Shown piece by piece: positions 8,824 through 17,353 of a stretch of DNA of 64,000 nucleotides. The notes beneath the pieces are model-generated. The model did no database searches. It was not told the DNA's origin and was given only the letters and a program-made list of their open reading frames with translations. Location of the stretch: NCBI RefSeq assembly GCF_003626755.1, contig NZ_RBCJ01000002.1:558001-622000 (forward strand), read 5' to 3'. The DNA is from Ulvibacterium marinum. GTDB lineage: Bacteria > Bacteroidota > Bacteroidia > Flavobacteriales > Flavobacteriaceae. Position numbers and translations under genes: made by a program. Positions within the stretch are counted from its first letter, which is position 1. Every line of letters begins with the position of its first letter.

Positions 8824-9825
8824 ATGAAAACTCAAATTAATGTAAAAACGTGTACAATGATTACCATGCTTGTTGTCATGCTTTCGTGCCATAGCTATGG
8901 ACAAGAAGAAAAAGTACCCACCATAACAAAAATCTTTGAGCTAAATCAACCTGGCACATTGAATTCCAAATCATCTGGCGGCGGAATAATAGTCAAAACC
9001 CACAATGAGAGTAAAGTAGAAGTTCAGGCATTCATTCGAAAAAACGGAAAGGTTTTATCTCCGACAGACCCATTGGTGGCTGATATTCTGGAAAAGTTTG
9101 ATTTGGAGATTGAGAAAAACGGTTCCGTCATTAATGCGAATGCTGTGCGTAAAACAAATTTCAATCGATTGAAGAATGTGGGCATTTACTTTACCATTAT
9201 CGTCCCACGTGAAATGTCGTGCAATGTAACATCAAGCGGTGGTGGATTAAATATTTATGGAGTGGAAGGCACGCATAATTTTATAAGCAGTGGTGGCTCT
9301 GTATTTTTGAAAAGCACTACAGGGAATACCATGGCAAAGTCATCTGGTGGTAAAGTTGGAGTGACGAATCATAGTGGTGATATTCGCTTAAGTTCCAGTG
9401 GTGGTGGTGTTACTTTAGATGAAACTCATGGCAGTGTTTATGCACGTAGTTCTGGAGGTGGTGTGCGCCTAAAGAATATTCAGGGCGATGTGGATGCTGG
9501 CAGTAGTGGTGGCGGAGTTAGTGTTTTGGGAGAATGCAATTACGTGAAAGCCAAATCGAGCGGAGGATCCGTGCATGTTAACATCAGCAATTTGAATGAA
9601 GAATTATACCTGCAATCCAGTGGGGGTGGAATTGATGCAGTAATACAAAATGGTAATGAACTTGGACTTGATCTGGATTTGAATTCTAGTAGAGTTAAAA
9701 TTGATTTACAAAATTTCTCTGGTCAATCTAAAAAAAATCGCGTGAAAGGAACTATGAATGAAGGTGGAATTCCTGTTTATATGCTTGCATCCGGAGGAAG
9801 TATTAAAGTGCGATATGAGGATTAA
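8824..9825 (+). CDS. Secreted DUF4097-like beta-repeat protein
   Basis: A 333-residue exported protein (signal peptide about 1-27, ending SCHSYGQ). From residue about 45 on it contains ten SGG turns at a spacing of about 16-25 residues (KSSGGGIIV, TSSGGGLNIYG, SSSGGGVTLDE, RSSGGGVRLK, QSSGGGIDAV and others). Each is followed by a short beta strand of alternating hydrophobic residues. This pattern is that of DUF4097/head-GIN-type right-handed beta-solenoids, in which Ser/Gly rows stack along one face. It probably sits at the cell surface or in the periplasm. No enzymatic residues can be named. It stands alone between two repeat-filled gaps. Function unknown; a structural or adhesive role is inference from the fold. 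Confidence 0.8.
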   Translation: MKTQINVKTCTMITMLVVMLSCHSYGQEEKVPTITKIFELNQPGTLNSKSSGGGIIVKTHNESKVEVQAFIRKNGKVLSPTDPLVADILEKFDLEIEKNGSVINANAVRKTNFNRLKNVGIYFTIIVPREMSCNVTSSGGGLNIYGVEGTHNFISSGGSVFLKSTTGNTMAKSSGGKVGVTNHSGDIRLSSSGGGVTLDETHGSVYARSSGGGVRLKNIQGDVDAGSSGGGVSVLGECNYVKAKSSGGSVHVNISNLNEELYLQSSGGGIDAVIQNGNELGLDLDLNSSRVKIDLQNFSGQSKKNRVKGTMNEGGIPVYMLASGGSIKVRYED

Positions 9826-10325
9826 AAGGAAGGATAAAAATGAAATAGGATCTAATGTAATGTACAAATTTTTGAGCAATAAGATTTATAATTCTAAAAA
9901 ATTCCGGTAGCGTAAACCTACCTACCGGTAGGCAGGTTAAAAAGGTTAATGACCCTGTTGGTAATTCGCTTAAAAGATACAATGTTGAGGGATGTTTTAC
10001 ATCATAGACCCGAGAAGCGCCGATGAACACCTTTAAAAAACAATAAACAAGCTTCGTGAATGATTATGACTTACAGCCGTTAGAGTTCACAGAGCGTAGG
10101 AGGGGAGTAGGGGAGGGCCATGCTTGCCTGCCGGTTTACATACCTTTGGTATGCAGGCAGGTGTGAAATGGCATTATTTAACTAATGTTTCTGTTTTTTT
10201 CAATATAGTGCTTCATACGATAGAGATGATTTTATTTGGTAATTCTACGTATGGAAATAAAAAATTAAATATTTTCACTTTTTTTGTAAGCGGATAGATT
10301 TATATACGACTGTTCGAATATTAAA
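9826..10325. repeat. Non-coding gap carrying dispersed repeat copy C
   Basis: A 500-base gap. About 9960-10170 holds a partial copy of the repeat family: ATGAACACCTTTAAAAAACA (about 10022) corresponds to the block at 8230 and 13585, and GTAGGAGGGGAG (about 10096) to those at 8344 and 13646. A hairpin of CCTACCTACCGGTAGGCAGG type lies at about 9917-9937, and TGCCTGCC/GGCAGGCA arms at about 10124-10160. The last 100 bases hold the promoter of the TetR gene with its operator-like palindrome. No coding sequence is supported here. Confidence 0.65.
10303..10323 (+). promoter_or_regulatory. Putative TetR operator in front of the tetR gene
   Basis: TATACGACTGTTCGAATATT, an imperfect palindrome centred on CGA-CTGT-TCG, lies 3-23 bases before the ATG at 10326. 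Nearly the same sequence occurs at 10922-10942 in front of the next gene (17 of 21 positions agree or nearly so). A repeated palindrome placed at both promoters is the usual layout for a self-regulating TetR repressor. Assignment is inference from position and symmetry. Confidence 0.6.
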
Positions 10326-10904
10326 ATGAAAAAAGAGAATATACATAGAGCTTTGGAGACCGGGATAAAGATTTTGAGCCAGAAAGGATATCATAATCTC
10401 GGCCTTAGGGAGTTTTTGGAAAACGCCGAAATTCCCAGTGGTTCTTTCTACTACTATTTCAAGAGCAAGGAAGACTTTGCCGCCAAGGTACTGGAACATT
10501 ATGGGGATAAGGCTGCGGCCTATTACACTGTGAGGTTACTGGAAAGTGATGCACCCTATACAAAGAGGCTGGAAACCGTCTTCAATGAGGAATTGCAACG
10601 ATTGGACGCCACCGAATGTAAGGAAGGTTGTATGGTAGGCAGCCTTACCAGCGAAATTGCGGGACAGAACGAGGTTATTCAGAAGGTAGCGGACAGTAAC
10701 TACAAAAAATGGCAGGACATATTTGAGCGGTTTTTCACTGAAGGACAAGAGAACGGTGCATTTTCAACGGATTTTAAGGCCTCCGAAATGGCGGTGCTTT
10801 TTCTCACTGGCAGACAGGGTGTGATGACGCGTATGAAGGCTTCGGGAAAAGATGAATCCTATCGATTGTTCAGATCCTTTATGATGAAAATAATTGAACG
10901 CTGA
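10326..10904 (+). CDS. TetR-family transcriptional regulator
   Basis: A 192-residue TetR-type regulator. The N-terminal helix-turn-helix spans residues about 5-50, with the characteristic LREFLENAEIPSGSFYYYF recognition region and the following KSKEDFAAKVLEHYG. The remaining helices form the ligand-binding and dimerisation domain (contains CKEGCMVGSLTSEI, as in YxaF/NemR-like members). It should repress its own promoter and that of the two NTF2-like genes downstream, since a near-identical palindrome precedes both. The Cys pair in ECKEGCM resembles electrophile-sensing members of the family, but a sensing role is only a suggestion. Start chosen at the ATG just after the operator-like site. 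Confidence 0.93.
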   Translation: MKKENIHRALETGIKILSQKGYHNLGLREFLENAEIPSGSFYYYFKSKEDFAAKVLEHYGDKAAAYYTVRLLESDAPYTKRLETVFNEELQRLDATECKEGCMVGSLTSEIAGQNEVIQKVADSNYKKWQDIFERFFTEGQENGAFSTDFKASEMAVLFLTGRQGVMTRMKASGKDESYRLFRSFMMKIIER

Positions 10905-10921
10905 TTTTTTTTAACATTTAA

Positions 10922-10942
10922 TATACGAACGTTCTAATATAA
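10922..10942 (+). promoter_or_regulatory. Putative TetR operator in front of the NTF2-like gene pair
   Basis: TATACGAACGTTCTAATATA has a perfect GAACGTTC core with TATA at both flanks. It lies 21 bases before the ATG at 10963 and matches the element at 10303-10323 in front of tetR. Best read as the operator by which the TetR protein controls the two following genes. Confidence 0.62.
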
Positions 10943-10962
10943 ATACAATTAAATAAATTAAA

Positions 10963-11376
10963 ATGGAAACAATTACAGAATTGACAAAAGAAACAAAAGC
11001 AGATGAAATTCAAAGCTTTAATGAGTACAAGGAGGTGGAAAAGGCATTGCAAATCTATATCGATAGTGCAAAGTCGGGAGATGGGAAATTAAGCCGTACG
11101 GCATTCTATGATCATGCCCATATTTTAGGATCCATAGGGGGACAACTCTATAATATGACGGCCGATGAATTTGAGGGTGCGGTAGCAGAAGGTGGTGCAT
11201 CCCCAAATGTAAAGAGCCATATCGCATGGATAGATATTTCTGGCCCAGCTGCAGCTGCCAAGGTAGAATTCATCGATTGGGGCGGACTAAGATTCACCGA
11301 CTTTTTTGTCCTTTACAAGGAGAACGGTGTATGGAAGCTCAGTGGCAAGGTCTACGACTCACACGCAAACAATTAA
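10963..11376 (+). CDS. Cytosolic NTF2-like (lumazine-binding-like) protein
   Basis: A 137-residue single-domain protein of the SnoaL/NTF2-like fold, closest by eye to the Lumazine_bd_2 group (SFNEYKEVEKALQIYIDSAK, FYDHAHILG, HIAWIDISGPAAAAKVEF, DFFVLYKENGVWKLSGKVY). It has no signal peptide and so stays in the cytosol. The next gene, 19 bases on, encodes a sister protein with a signal peptide, about three-quarters identical by eye over the mature region. Function is not known for this group; the cone-shaped fold generally binds a small hydrophobic ligand. The pair sits behind a TetR-type operator and therefore is likely induced by a small molecule. Confidence 0.85.
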   Translation: METITELTKETKADEIQSFNEYKEVEKALQIYIDSAKSGDGKLSRTAFYDHAHILGSIGGQLYNMTADEFEGAVAEGGASPNVKSHIAWIDISGPAAAAKVEFIDWGGLRFTDFFVLYKENGVWKLSGKVYDSHANN

Positions 11377-11395
11377 TCCATAAAACTCAAGTCAA

Positions 11396-11839
11396 ATGAA
11401 GACCTTAAGTATATTGTTGTTTTCCCTTATCGCCTTTAATGTGTTCGCGCAAAAGGGAACAGTGCAAGAAAAACAAAGCTTTGATGAATACAAAGAAGTG
11501 GCAAAGGCATTACAACCTTATATCGAAAGTGCCAAGACAGGCGATGGCAAATTAAGCCGTTCTGCATTCTATGCCCATGCCCACGTTGTCGGTTCGGTTA
11601 ACGGAGAAGTCTATAACGTGACCGCAGATCAATTTGAAGATATTGTCAGTGAAGGCGGGCCTTCCAAGAATGTTGAGCACCATATTGCATGGATAGATAT
11701 TTCAGGACCGGCAGCAGCGGCAAAAGTTGAATTTTATGACTGGGGCGGATTCCGTTTCACAGACTTCTTTGTCCTTTACAAGGAGAACGGTAAATGGAAA
11801 ATCAGTGGCAAGGTCTACAATTCACACGCTAACAATTAA
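11396..11839 (+). CDS. Exported NTF2-like (lumazine-binding-like) paralogue
   Basis: A 147-residue sister of the preceding protein, with a signal peptide added (MKTLSILLFSLIAFNVFAQ, residues 1-19). The mature part matches the first copy nearly throughout: EYKEVAKALQPYIESAKTGDG, AHAHVVGSVNGEVYNVTADQF, HHIAWIDISGPAAAAKVEF. The two thus place the same domain in two compartments, cytosol and periplasm. They presumably form one transcript with each other under the operator at 10922. As for the first copy, the ligand is unknown. The duplication looks fairly recent, because even the C-terminal tail (SHANN) is unchanged. Confidence 0.86.
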   Translation: MKTLSILLFSLIAFNVFAQKGTVQEKQSFDEYKEVAKALQPYIESAKTGDGKLSRSAFYAHAHVVGSVNGEVYNVTADQFEDIVSEGGPSKNVEHHIAWIDISGPAAAAKVEFYDWGGFRFTDFFVLYKENGKWKISGKVYNSHANN

Positions 11840-11908
11840 TCCATAAAATTAAATCACAATCTTTTTTAAAAAACAAAACGAAGTAAAAATCGAATTAAAT
11901 AATTTATC

Positions 11909-12694
11909 ATGAAGAAAATAATTTTTAAAACCATCCCATTAGTACTAATTATATTTATAACTGCGGCCCAGGCACAGGAAGCTAAAGAATTGATCACCAA
12001 AGTGGTAGAATCCAATGGTGGCAAGAAGGCCTTATATAAATTAAAAGATGTATCCTATGATTATATATTTAAAGTTAAGGATAACAATTTAGCCGATGTT
12101 TCTAAAGAGCGGTACATTTTTAATGGAGAAGTCTCCTATGCCGAATATACTAAAAGACAGGTTTATGTCCTACCTCAAATGCCTGGTAAAAAATACACAC
12201 AGTTCTTTGATGGCGACAATTCTGTTTCCAAAATGGACGGAAAAGTTATTACAGGGGAACAACCGGCATTTCTTGGTCATATCTTTAGAAAAACCAACTA
12301 TTATTGGTTTACCATGATGTTCAAATTATCGGACCCGGGCGTGAATCATAAAATGTTGCCCTCCAGAAATGTAGATGGGATTACCTATAAGGTAGTTGAG
12401 ATGAGCTTTGGGGATAACATAGGTGAATCAAGCAAGGATAGGTATATTTTGTATGTCAATCCAAAAACTTATAGAGTAGATCAATTTCTATATAATGCTA
12501 CCGGATTTGGTCTTACTGAACCAAATATTGTGAAAGTTAAGTATGAGAAAGTAGATGGTATCTATATACCTACGTATCGTAAATATGCACCTGCCGATTG
12601 GGATGGAAACGTAATAAAAGAATCTTGGACTGAACAGTTTTCCAAGAATGTAAAATTTAATAATGGGTACAATTTAGAGAATATCCAGATTTAG
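11909..12694 (+). CDS. Exported LolA-like protein of unknown function
   Basis: A 261-residue protein with a signal peptide (about 1-22, LVLIIFITAAQAQ). The mature start AKELITKVVESNGGKKALYKLKD resembles the opening of outer-membrane lipoprotein-sorting/LolA-RseB-like proteins. It continues with alternating beta strands (YIFNGEVSYAEYTKR, RYILYVNPKTYRVDQFLY, KVKYEKVDGIYIPTYRKY), also typical of that half-barrel fold. Such proteins bind lipid or lipoprotein acyl chains in the periplasm. It lies 69 bases after the second NTF2-like gene on the same strand and may belong to the same TetR-controlled operon. Exact role not known; LolA itself is unlikely, as the sequence is longer and divergent. Confidence 0.75.
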   Translation: MKKIIFKTIPLVLIIFITAAQAQEAKELITKVVESNGGKKALYKLKDVSYDYIFKVKDNNLADVSKERYIFNGEVSYAEYTKRQVYVLPQMPGKKYTQFFDGDNSVSKMDGKVITGEQPAFLGHIFRKTNYYWFTMMFKLSDPGVNHKMLPSRNVDGITYKVVEMSFGDNIGESSKDRYILYVNPKTYRVDQFLYNATGFGLTEPNIVKVKYEKVDGIYIPTYRKYAPADWDGNVIKESWTEQFSKNVKFNNGYNLENIQI

Positions 12695-12838
12695 TATTGT
12701 TACTTCAATTGTATCAAAACTCATTAATAAATTAAATCATTAAGTAACCATAATTGGTGATATTCTGTAAATCAATCATATATAAAGTCCAGATTGTGAA
12801 CATATCTCCACCGGGGAAACCAAGAAAAAGAATAAATT

Positions 12839-13246
12839 ATGATACCTGAACATATAGCTAATAGAAAAGGGGCGAGGAGCATAAAAGATTTGGATTCCAA
12901 AGTAATAGAATACCTAAACGCAGGGATAATAGAAACCAAGAATTTGATGGAATGGTTGGCAATAGACCAACTTGTACTGTTAAAAACCGTGTTAAGGCTG
13001 ACAAATAAGGTGGATTGGTATGAATCTTTCGAAGAAGCCGTGAATAATCAGAAAAAGCTAACATCAAATAGCACCACAAAGATAATTGGTCAAACTTTTG
13101 CACAATTGTCGGATTCCACTTTTGTGAAAACACATCTGTCCAACAGCCAGAGTGATATGGTAAGTTGTTGGGGATGTTGGGCAGAAAGTTTATTTCATGA
13201 TTCTCTCAACGGATTATTGGAAGCAATGAAGCCCCATGCCGCGTAG
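12839..13246 (+). pseudogene. Truncated DNA-alkylation-repair (AlkD-like) N-terminal region
   Basis: A 135-residue frame. Its beginning (IANRKGARSIKDLDSKVIEY, then LNAGIIETKNLMEWLAIDQ) and its end (SDMVSCWGCWAE, then LLEAMKPHAA) resemble, as I recall them, the first half of Bacteroidota AlkD-like HEAT-repeat DNA glycosylases. Those have a region like SDTVRCWA just before the conserved HFGVRE part. The full-length family is about 230-260 residues, so the C-terminal half with the catalytic region would be missing. The frame stops within 20 bases of the start of repeat copy B, which suggests truncation by that repeat. If the homology is wrong, it is a small helical protein of unknown function. 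Confidence 0.5.
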
Positions 13247-13779
13247 AAACGACAAGTTCCCAAGCTATTTTATATAACGTCTGATTATAGCTATGAAATG
13301 TACTATAATCCGCCAGAGACGGACAAGTTGTTCCGCGCCCGCCTGAATGAAATGAATTCATTGATTTCGGGCAGGTTATGCCTGTCCGCCTTTGGCGGGT
13401 AACTTTGCTTGGGTAAACGGCATAAAAAGAGAAGGTCTTCCAGACCTTCTCTTTTTTGAGCGAGATGATGCGTTGGCCAAGTTTGTACTGCACTCGCTGA
13501 AAAATTTCTTCTAAAAAGCTTCTTCTCAAAAGGTAATGAAATCGAAGAATGGGATTAGGCGCCAGCCAAATCACATTCTAGATTCATGAATACCTTTAAA
13601 AAAAATAAACAAGCCATGAATAAACAATTTTTACACGACCCGAGGTAGGAGGGGAGGGTAATGTGTGTGGAATGGCAAATATAGCTAGACAACTTAATTT
13701 TTAGTTCAATATTTAATGTAAGATTATTCCTCCAAAAATACCTATTGCATAGGGTTTTCTAAAGATGTAATTTCACAAA
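13247..13779. repeat. Non-coding gap carrying dispersed repeat copy B
   Basis: A 533-base gap. About 13265-13690 holds the most complete repeat copy. It includes a 38-base hairpin of CCCGCCTGAATGAAATG type (13338-13375) that recurs at 20829-20866 with two differences, GCCTGTCCGCC plus GGCGG (about 13381), and a hairpin of GAAGGTCTTCCAGACCTTC (about 13430) followed by TTTTTTGAGCGAGATGATGCG. ATGAATACCTTTAAAAAA (about 13585) and GTAGGAGGGGAGGGTAATG (about 13646) complete it. The closing 90 bases are A/T-rich and should contain the promoter of the methyltransferase operon. The minus-strand frame at 13206-13574 is a by-product of the repeat. Confidence 0.75.
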
Positions 13780-15003
13780 GTGAACTATATCGATCTATTT
13801 TCTGGTGCAGGAGGCTTGTCCGAAGGGTTTTTAACAGCTGGTTTTAAGCCAATTGTACATGTCGAATTCGATCGAGCTGCATGTTTCACTTTGAAAACTA
13901 GAGCCGTTTTTCATCACTTACGGAGGATAAACAAGTTAGATTTTTACTACAGTTATTTAAAAGGAGACATTGATCGAAATGAACTTTACAAAGAGGTTCC
14001 GGCAGAAATAATAGATTCCGTTATTAATGCTGAGATAGGAAGGGACAACAAAAGGGTTTTTCAGAGAATAGAGGATTTATTAAGTGGAGATAGTGTTGAT
14101 TTAATAATTGGAGGTCCACCGTGCCAGGCCTATTCAGTTGTTGGTAGAGCTCCTTTGAAACACAAAAAAGATGATGAGCGTACAAACCTTTATATTCAGT
14201 ATGGTAGGTATCTAAAAAAATTTAACCCTAAGGTTTTTGTTTTTGAAAATGTCCCGGGACTCCTTACGGCGGCAGGCGGTAAGTACTTTAATAATCTTCA
14301 AAAGTACTATAAGAGAATTGGTTACAAGGTAAAAGCAAAGTCATTAAATGCATACGATTTTGGTGTCGTTCAAAATAGAAAAAGGGTAATAATAATTGGG
14401 TGGAAAAAGGATTTAGAGTTTAACTATCCCGATTTTGAGAAGATTGAAAATAAGTTTTATCGGGATGATATTTTTAATGATTTACCATCAATTAAACCCG
14501 GAGAAGTTAAAAGAATACAAAACTATGCATCCGAAACCAATGCCTATCTGTCTTCAAAAGCAATTAGAAATGGGATTGATTTTGTAACTCAACACATAAC
14601 TAGACCACATAATGAAAGGGATTTAGCAATTTATAATTTAGCAATTGAATTACTGGAAAACGGCAAAAGACTAAAAAACAGTCAAGTTCCAGAAGAAATG
14701 AGAACTCAAAAAAACACTAAGCATTTTCTTGATAGATTTAAAGTAGTTGGTGTTGAACCTCATACAGTTATAGCGCACATTGCTAAAGATGGTCATCATT
14801 TTATTCATCCAGACAAAAAACAATTAAGGTCTATTTCGGTGCGCGAAGCTGCTCGTATACAATCTTTTCCAGATGATTTTTATTTCGAAGGAATAAAGGA
14901 AGATCAGCCGAGGACCTCTGCTTTTAGGCAGATTGGTAATGCAGTACCTCCTTTATTAGCTAAGGAAATTGCTGTTAAAATAAAAGATCAATTACATGGC
15001 TGA
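13780..15003 (+). CDS. DNA (cytosine-5) methyltransferase
   Basis: A 407-residue C5-cytosine methyltransferase with all key motifs in order: I (DLFSGAGGLSEGF, 5-17), IV with the catalytic Cys115 (GGPPCQAYS), VI (ENVPG, 156-160), VIII (QNRKRV, 198-203), IX (REAARIQSFPDDF) and X (QIGNAVPP). A variable target-recognition stretch lies between VIII and IX. It transfers a methyl group from S-adenosylmethionine to cytosine in a specific DNA site that cannot be read from the sequence. Translation starts at GTG (GTGAACTATATC). Its stop overlaps the start of the next gene within ATGGCTGA. This is the first gene of a four-gene unit ending in an HNH nuclease, so it most likely protects host DNA from that nuclease. 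Confidence 0.96.
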   Translation: MNYIDLFSGAGGLSEGFLTAGFKPIVHVEFDRAACFTLKTRAVFHHLRRINKLDFYYSYLKGDIDRNELYKEVPAEIIDSVINAEIGRDNKRVFQRIEDLLSGDSVDLIIGGPPCQAYSVVGRAPLKHKKDDERTNLYIQYGRYLKKFNPKVFVFENVPGLLTAAGGKYFNNLQKYYKRIGYKVKAKSLNAYDFGVVQNRKRVIIIGWKKDLEFNYPDFEKIENKFYRDDIFNDLPSIKPGEVKRIQNYASETNAYLSSKAIRNGIDFVTQHITRPHNERDLAIYNLAIELLENGKRLKNSQVPEEMRTQKNTKHFLDRFKVVGVEPHTVIAHIAKDGHHFIHPDKKQLRSISVREAARIQSFPDDFYFEGIKEDQPRTSAFRQIGNAVPPLLAKEIAVKIKDQLHG

Positions 15004-17353
15004 AAAAGCAATAAGGCAGCATATTTTTGAACCCGGAGCGATGTCCATAATTCAAATGGGGGAAGAATTAATTGGCCATCCTAGCACAGCTGTTAACGAA
15101 TTAGTTAAAAACGGTTATGATGCCGATGCCCAAAATTGTGGCGTATATTTTCATTACGATCCGGTGACAAGTAGGTCTTTTGCTATTATTTACGATGATG
15201 GTAGCGGAATGGATGAAAAAACTCTTTTTGGTGATTGGCTAAAACCTTCCGTAAGCAAAAAAAGGACACTAAATGCCAAAAGTGAAATTTATGAGAGGCA
15301 CTTACTTGGTAGTAAGGGAATAGGCCGCTTGGCAGCAATGGCCCTGGGTGAGTATGTTACTGTAGTATCAAGGAAAAAGCCAAACCAAAGATTTTGTTGG
15401 ATTACAATTAATAGAGAACTTTTCAGACAGGACAAGCTCTTATCAAAGATAAAATTTCCCGGAGATGAGATTGAAAATTATTTCGAACTGCTAACATCTA
15501 AAAAGGTTTTAGAAACTAGAAATATCAAACACAATGAAAATTTAACCAATTTTCTCAAAAATGCTGATTTAAACACTTTTTCTAAAGGCACATTAATAAT
15601 AATCGAGCATTTGGACGAAACGGTTTTGAAAATATTAAAAGATAATTTTAGTCAAACTGAACTATTAAGTGATGAGGATGAAACACTTAGAGACACTGAT
15701 TTTTACAAATCAATAGCAACCTTAATAACCCCTTTAGAGCTCAATAAAAAAATACAAAAAGAACTATTAGAAAAGAAAATAATTGGTAACGAAAAAATTA
15801 TTTCTTTAAAAGACAGTAGTTTCCAAGTGGAGTTTGGCACAAATCTTCTGCCGAATCAGACAAAAAATATTATTGATTGGCAAAAAGTTGAATCAATTCC
15901 AATTCAGACAGCCTATGATTATAGGGTTTACGGTAAAGTGTCCGAAGAAGGAAATGTAAGCGGCTATATGTCATACCATCGGCTAGTAGGTGAAAAATAT
16001 GATGAAAAATTTGAAATTTCGTTTGAGGACATATTCGAGGATGATAAAAAGGACAATTCAAATCAATTTGATATTGAACTAAATGGGCGAAAAAATAAAC
16101 CTGAGACAGGAGAATATTACTTTGACTTAAGAGTATACGATATAGGTGAGAAAGATAATTTAGAGAAATTAGCCAAAGAAGCGAAACTTCAAAGTGGTTC
16201 TAAATTTAGGAGCGCTTTTAAAAAACTCCAAGGACTTCGTATATCAAAAAATGGTTTCGGTGTAAAACCCTATGGAGAAGAGGTGGAAGATTGGATTGGG
16301 CTTTCTAAGGCTAGGGTTCAAAACCCAGGTCAAAATGTAAATACTAATCAAATACTTGGTTATGTATATTTTTATTCCCCAGTAAACGACAATCTAGAGG
16401 AGAAAACAAATAGAGAGGGTTTTCTTGAAAATAAAGCATTCATTCGAGTTAAAACCACATTGTCAATAATTTTTAAAAATCTAGGCCGTAGAAGATATAA
16501 TTTTAGATTATTACATGGAATAGGGAGAATACCCGAAAGCAAACATCAAAGGCCAAGATTGGAGGAATTTCTAGAAACAATAAATACATATACTTCTGAT
16601 AAGAATATAATTAGTTATTCTGAAAAATTTATGAAAGAGGTAGGTACCTCACTGGATAATTTAGAAGAATCACTTTCATTTTCAGAAAGATTGGCGTCGT
16701 TAGGTGCTGGAATAGAATTGGTTTATCACGAAATGGCTCAACCAATTTCAGGTTTAAGAACCACTGAATCTTCTCTGGGTTTCAAAAAGGAAAAGATTGA
16801 CCAAGATGCGTTAGAAAGTTTCATTTCAGATTTAAACACGTTAGAGCATTCTACTAGTGTACTTGTTGAATTAAGGAAATCATTACAGCCTGCGATTGGT
16901 AGGACTAGACGAAAAGCTTTTAAACCCTGTCAGACTTTTTTGAAGGTTTGTAATCTTTTTAAATCTGATACAGAGGATAGTCAAATCAAAATAGTTATTG
17001 ACGAAAGATTAGAGGACTATAAGATAACGGACTTGGAATATGCATTTTGGATAACCTTCTTAAATATTATAAATAATGCAGTTTATTGGATTAAAAAATC
17101 TAACAGGCCTGGTGAAATACGATTCCATTTAGAGAACAATGACCTTGTTGTTAGCAACTCAGGCCCGAAAATAAATGAGAAAATTATAGATCATATTTTT
17201 AGTTACGGAGTTACTACGAGACAGGAGAAAAATGCGACTGGTCTAGGATTGGCATTCACTCAGAGTATCCTAAGTAGAAATAAATGGGAGATTTCTGCCG
17301 AAAACAGACAAGATGGTCCAGCATTTATTATCAAAAAAGACGAAGATGGCTAA
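14996..17353 (+). CDS. Dual GHKL protein: MORC/Hsp90-type ATPase plus histidine-kinase module
   Basis: A 785-residue protein with two GHKL ATP-binding modules. The N-terminal one is of the Hsp90/MutL/MORC type: ELVKNGYDADA (35-45), DDGSGM (67-72) and GSKGIGRLAAMALGE (105-119). The middle (about 200-540) is an unassigned region that may correspond to the transducer/S5 domain plus a linker. The C-terminal part looks like a histidine kinase: a helix with LVYHEMAQPISGLR (His578) placed as a HisKA phosphoacceptor, an N-box-like NIINNAVYWI (about 688-697), NSGPKI in place of the D-box (about 720, Asp replaced by Asn) and GLGLAFTQSIL (about 748). No membrane segment or signal peptide is seen, so it is cytosolic. 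It overlaps both neighbours by a few bases. Prokaryotic MORC-like ATPases beside restriction-modification genes have been described; the added kinase module is the unusual part. Confidence 0.85.
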   Translation: MAEKAIRQHIFEPGAMSIIQMGEELIGHPSTAVNELVKNGYDADAQNCGVYFHYDPVTSRSFAIIYDDGSGMDEKTLFGDWLKPSVSKKRTLNAKSEIYERHLLGSKGIGRLAAMALGEYVTVVSRKKPNQRFCWITINRELFRQDKLLSKIKFPGDEIENYFELLTSKKVLETRNIKHNENLTNFLKNADLNTFSKGTLIIIEHLDETVLKILKDNFSQTELLSDEDETLRDTDFYKSIATLITPLELNKKIQKELLEKKIIGNEKIISLKDSSFQVEFGTNLLPNQTKNIIDWQKVESIPIQTAYDYRVYGKVSEEGNVSGYMSYHRLVGEKYDEKFEISFEDIFEDDKKDNSNQFDIELNGRKNKPETGEYYFDLRVYDIGEKDNLEKLAKEAKLQSGSKFRSAFKKLQGLRISKNGFGVKPYGEEVEDWIGLSKARVQNPGQNVNTNQILGYVYFYSPVNDNLEEKTNREGFLENKAFIRVKTTLSIIFKNLGRRRYNFRLLHGIGRIPESKHQRPRLEEFLETINTYTSDKNIISYSEKFMKEVGTSLDNLEESLSFSERLASLGAGIELVYHEMAQPISGLRTTESSLGFKKEKIDQDALESFISDLNTLEHSTSVLVELRKSLQPAIGRTRRKAFKPCQTFLKVCNLFKSDTEDSQIKIVIDERLEDYKITDLEYAFWITFLNIINNAVYWIKKSNRPGEIRFHLENNDLVVSNSGPKINEKIIDHIFSYGVTTRQEKNATGLGLAFTQSILSRNKWEISAENRQDGPAFIIKKDEDG

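Noticed and set aside
9803-10030. 75-residue frame on the minus strand
   Set aside because: Overlaps the end of the DUF4097-like gene and repeat copy C; composition dictated by the repeat.
13206-13574. 122-residue frame on the minus strand
   Set aside because: Runs through repeat copy B with its hairpins and overlaps the end of the AlkD-like frame; no protein-like pattern.
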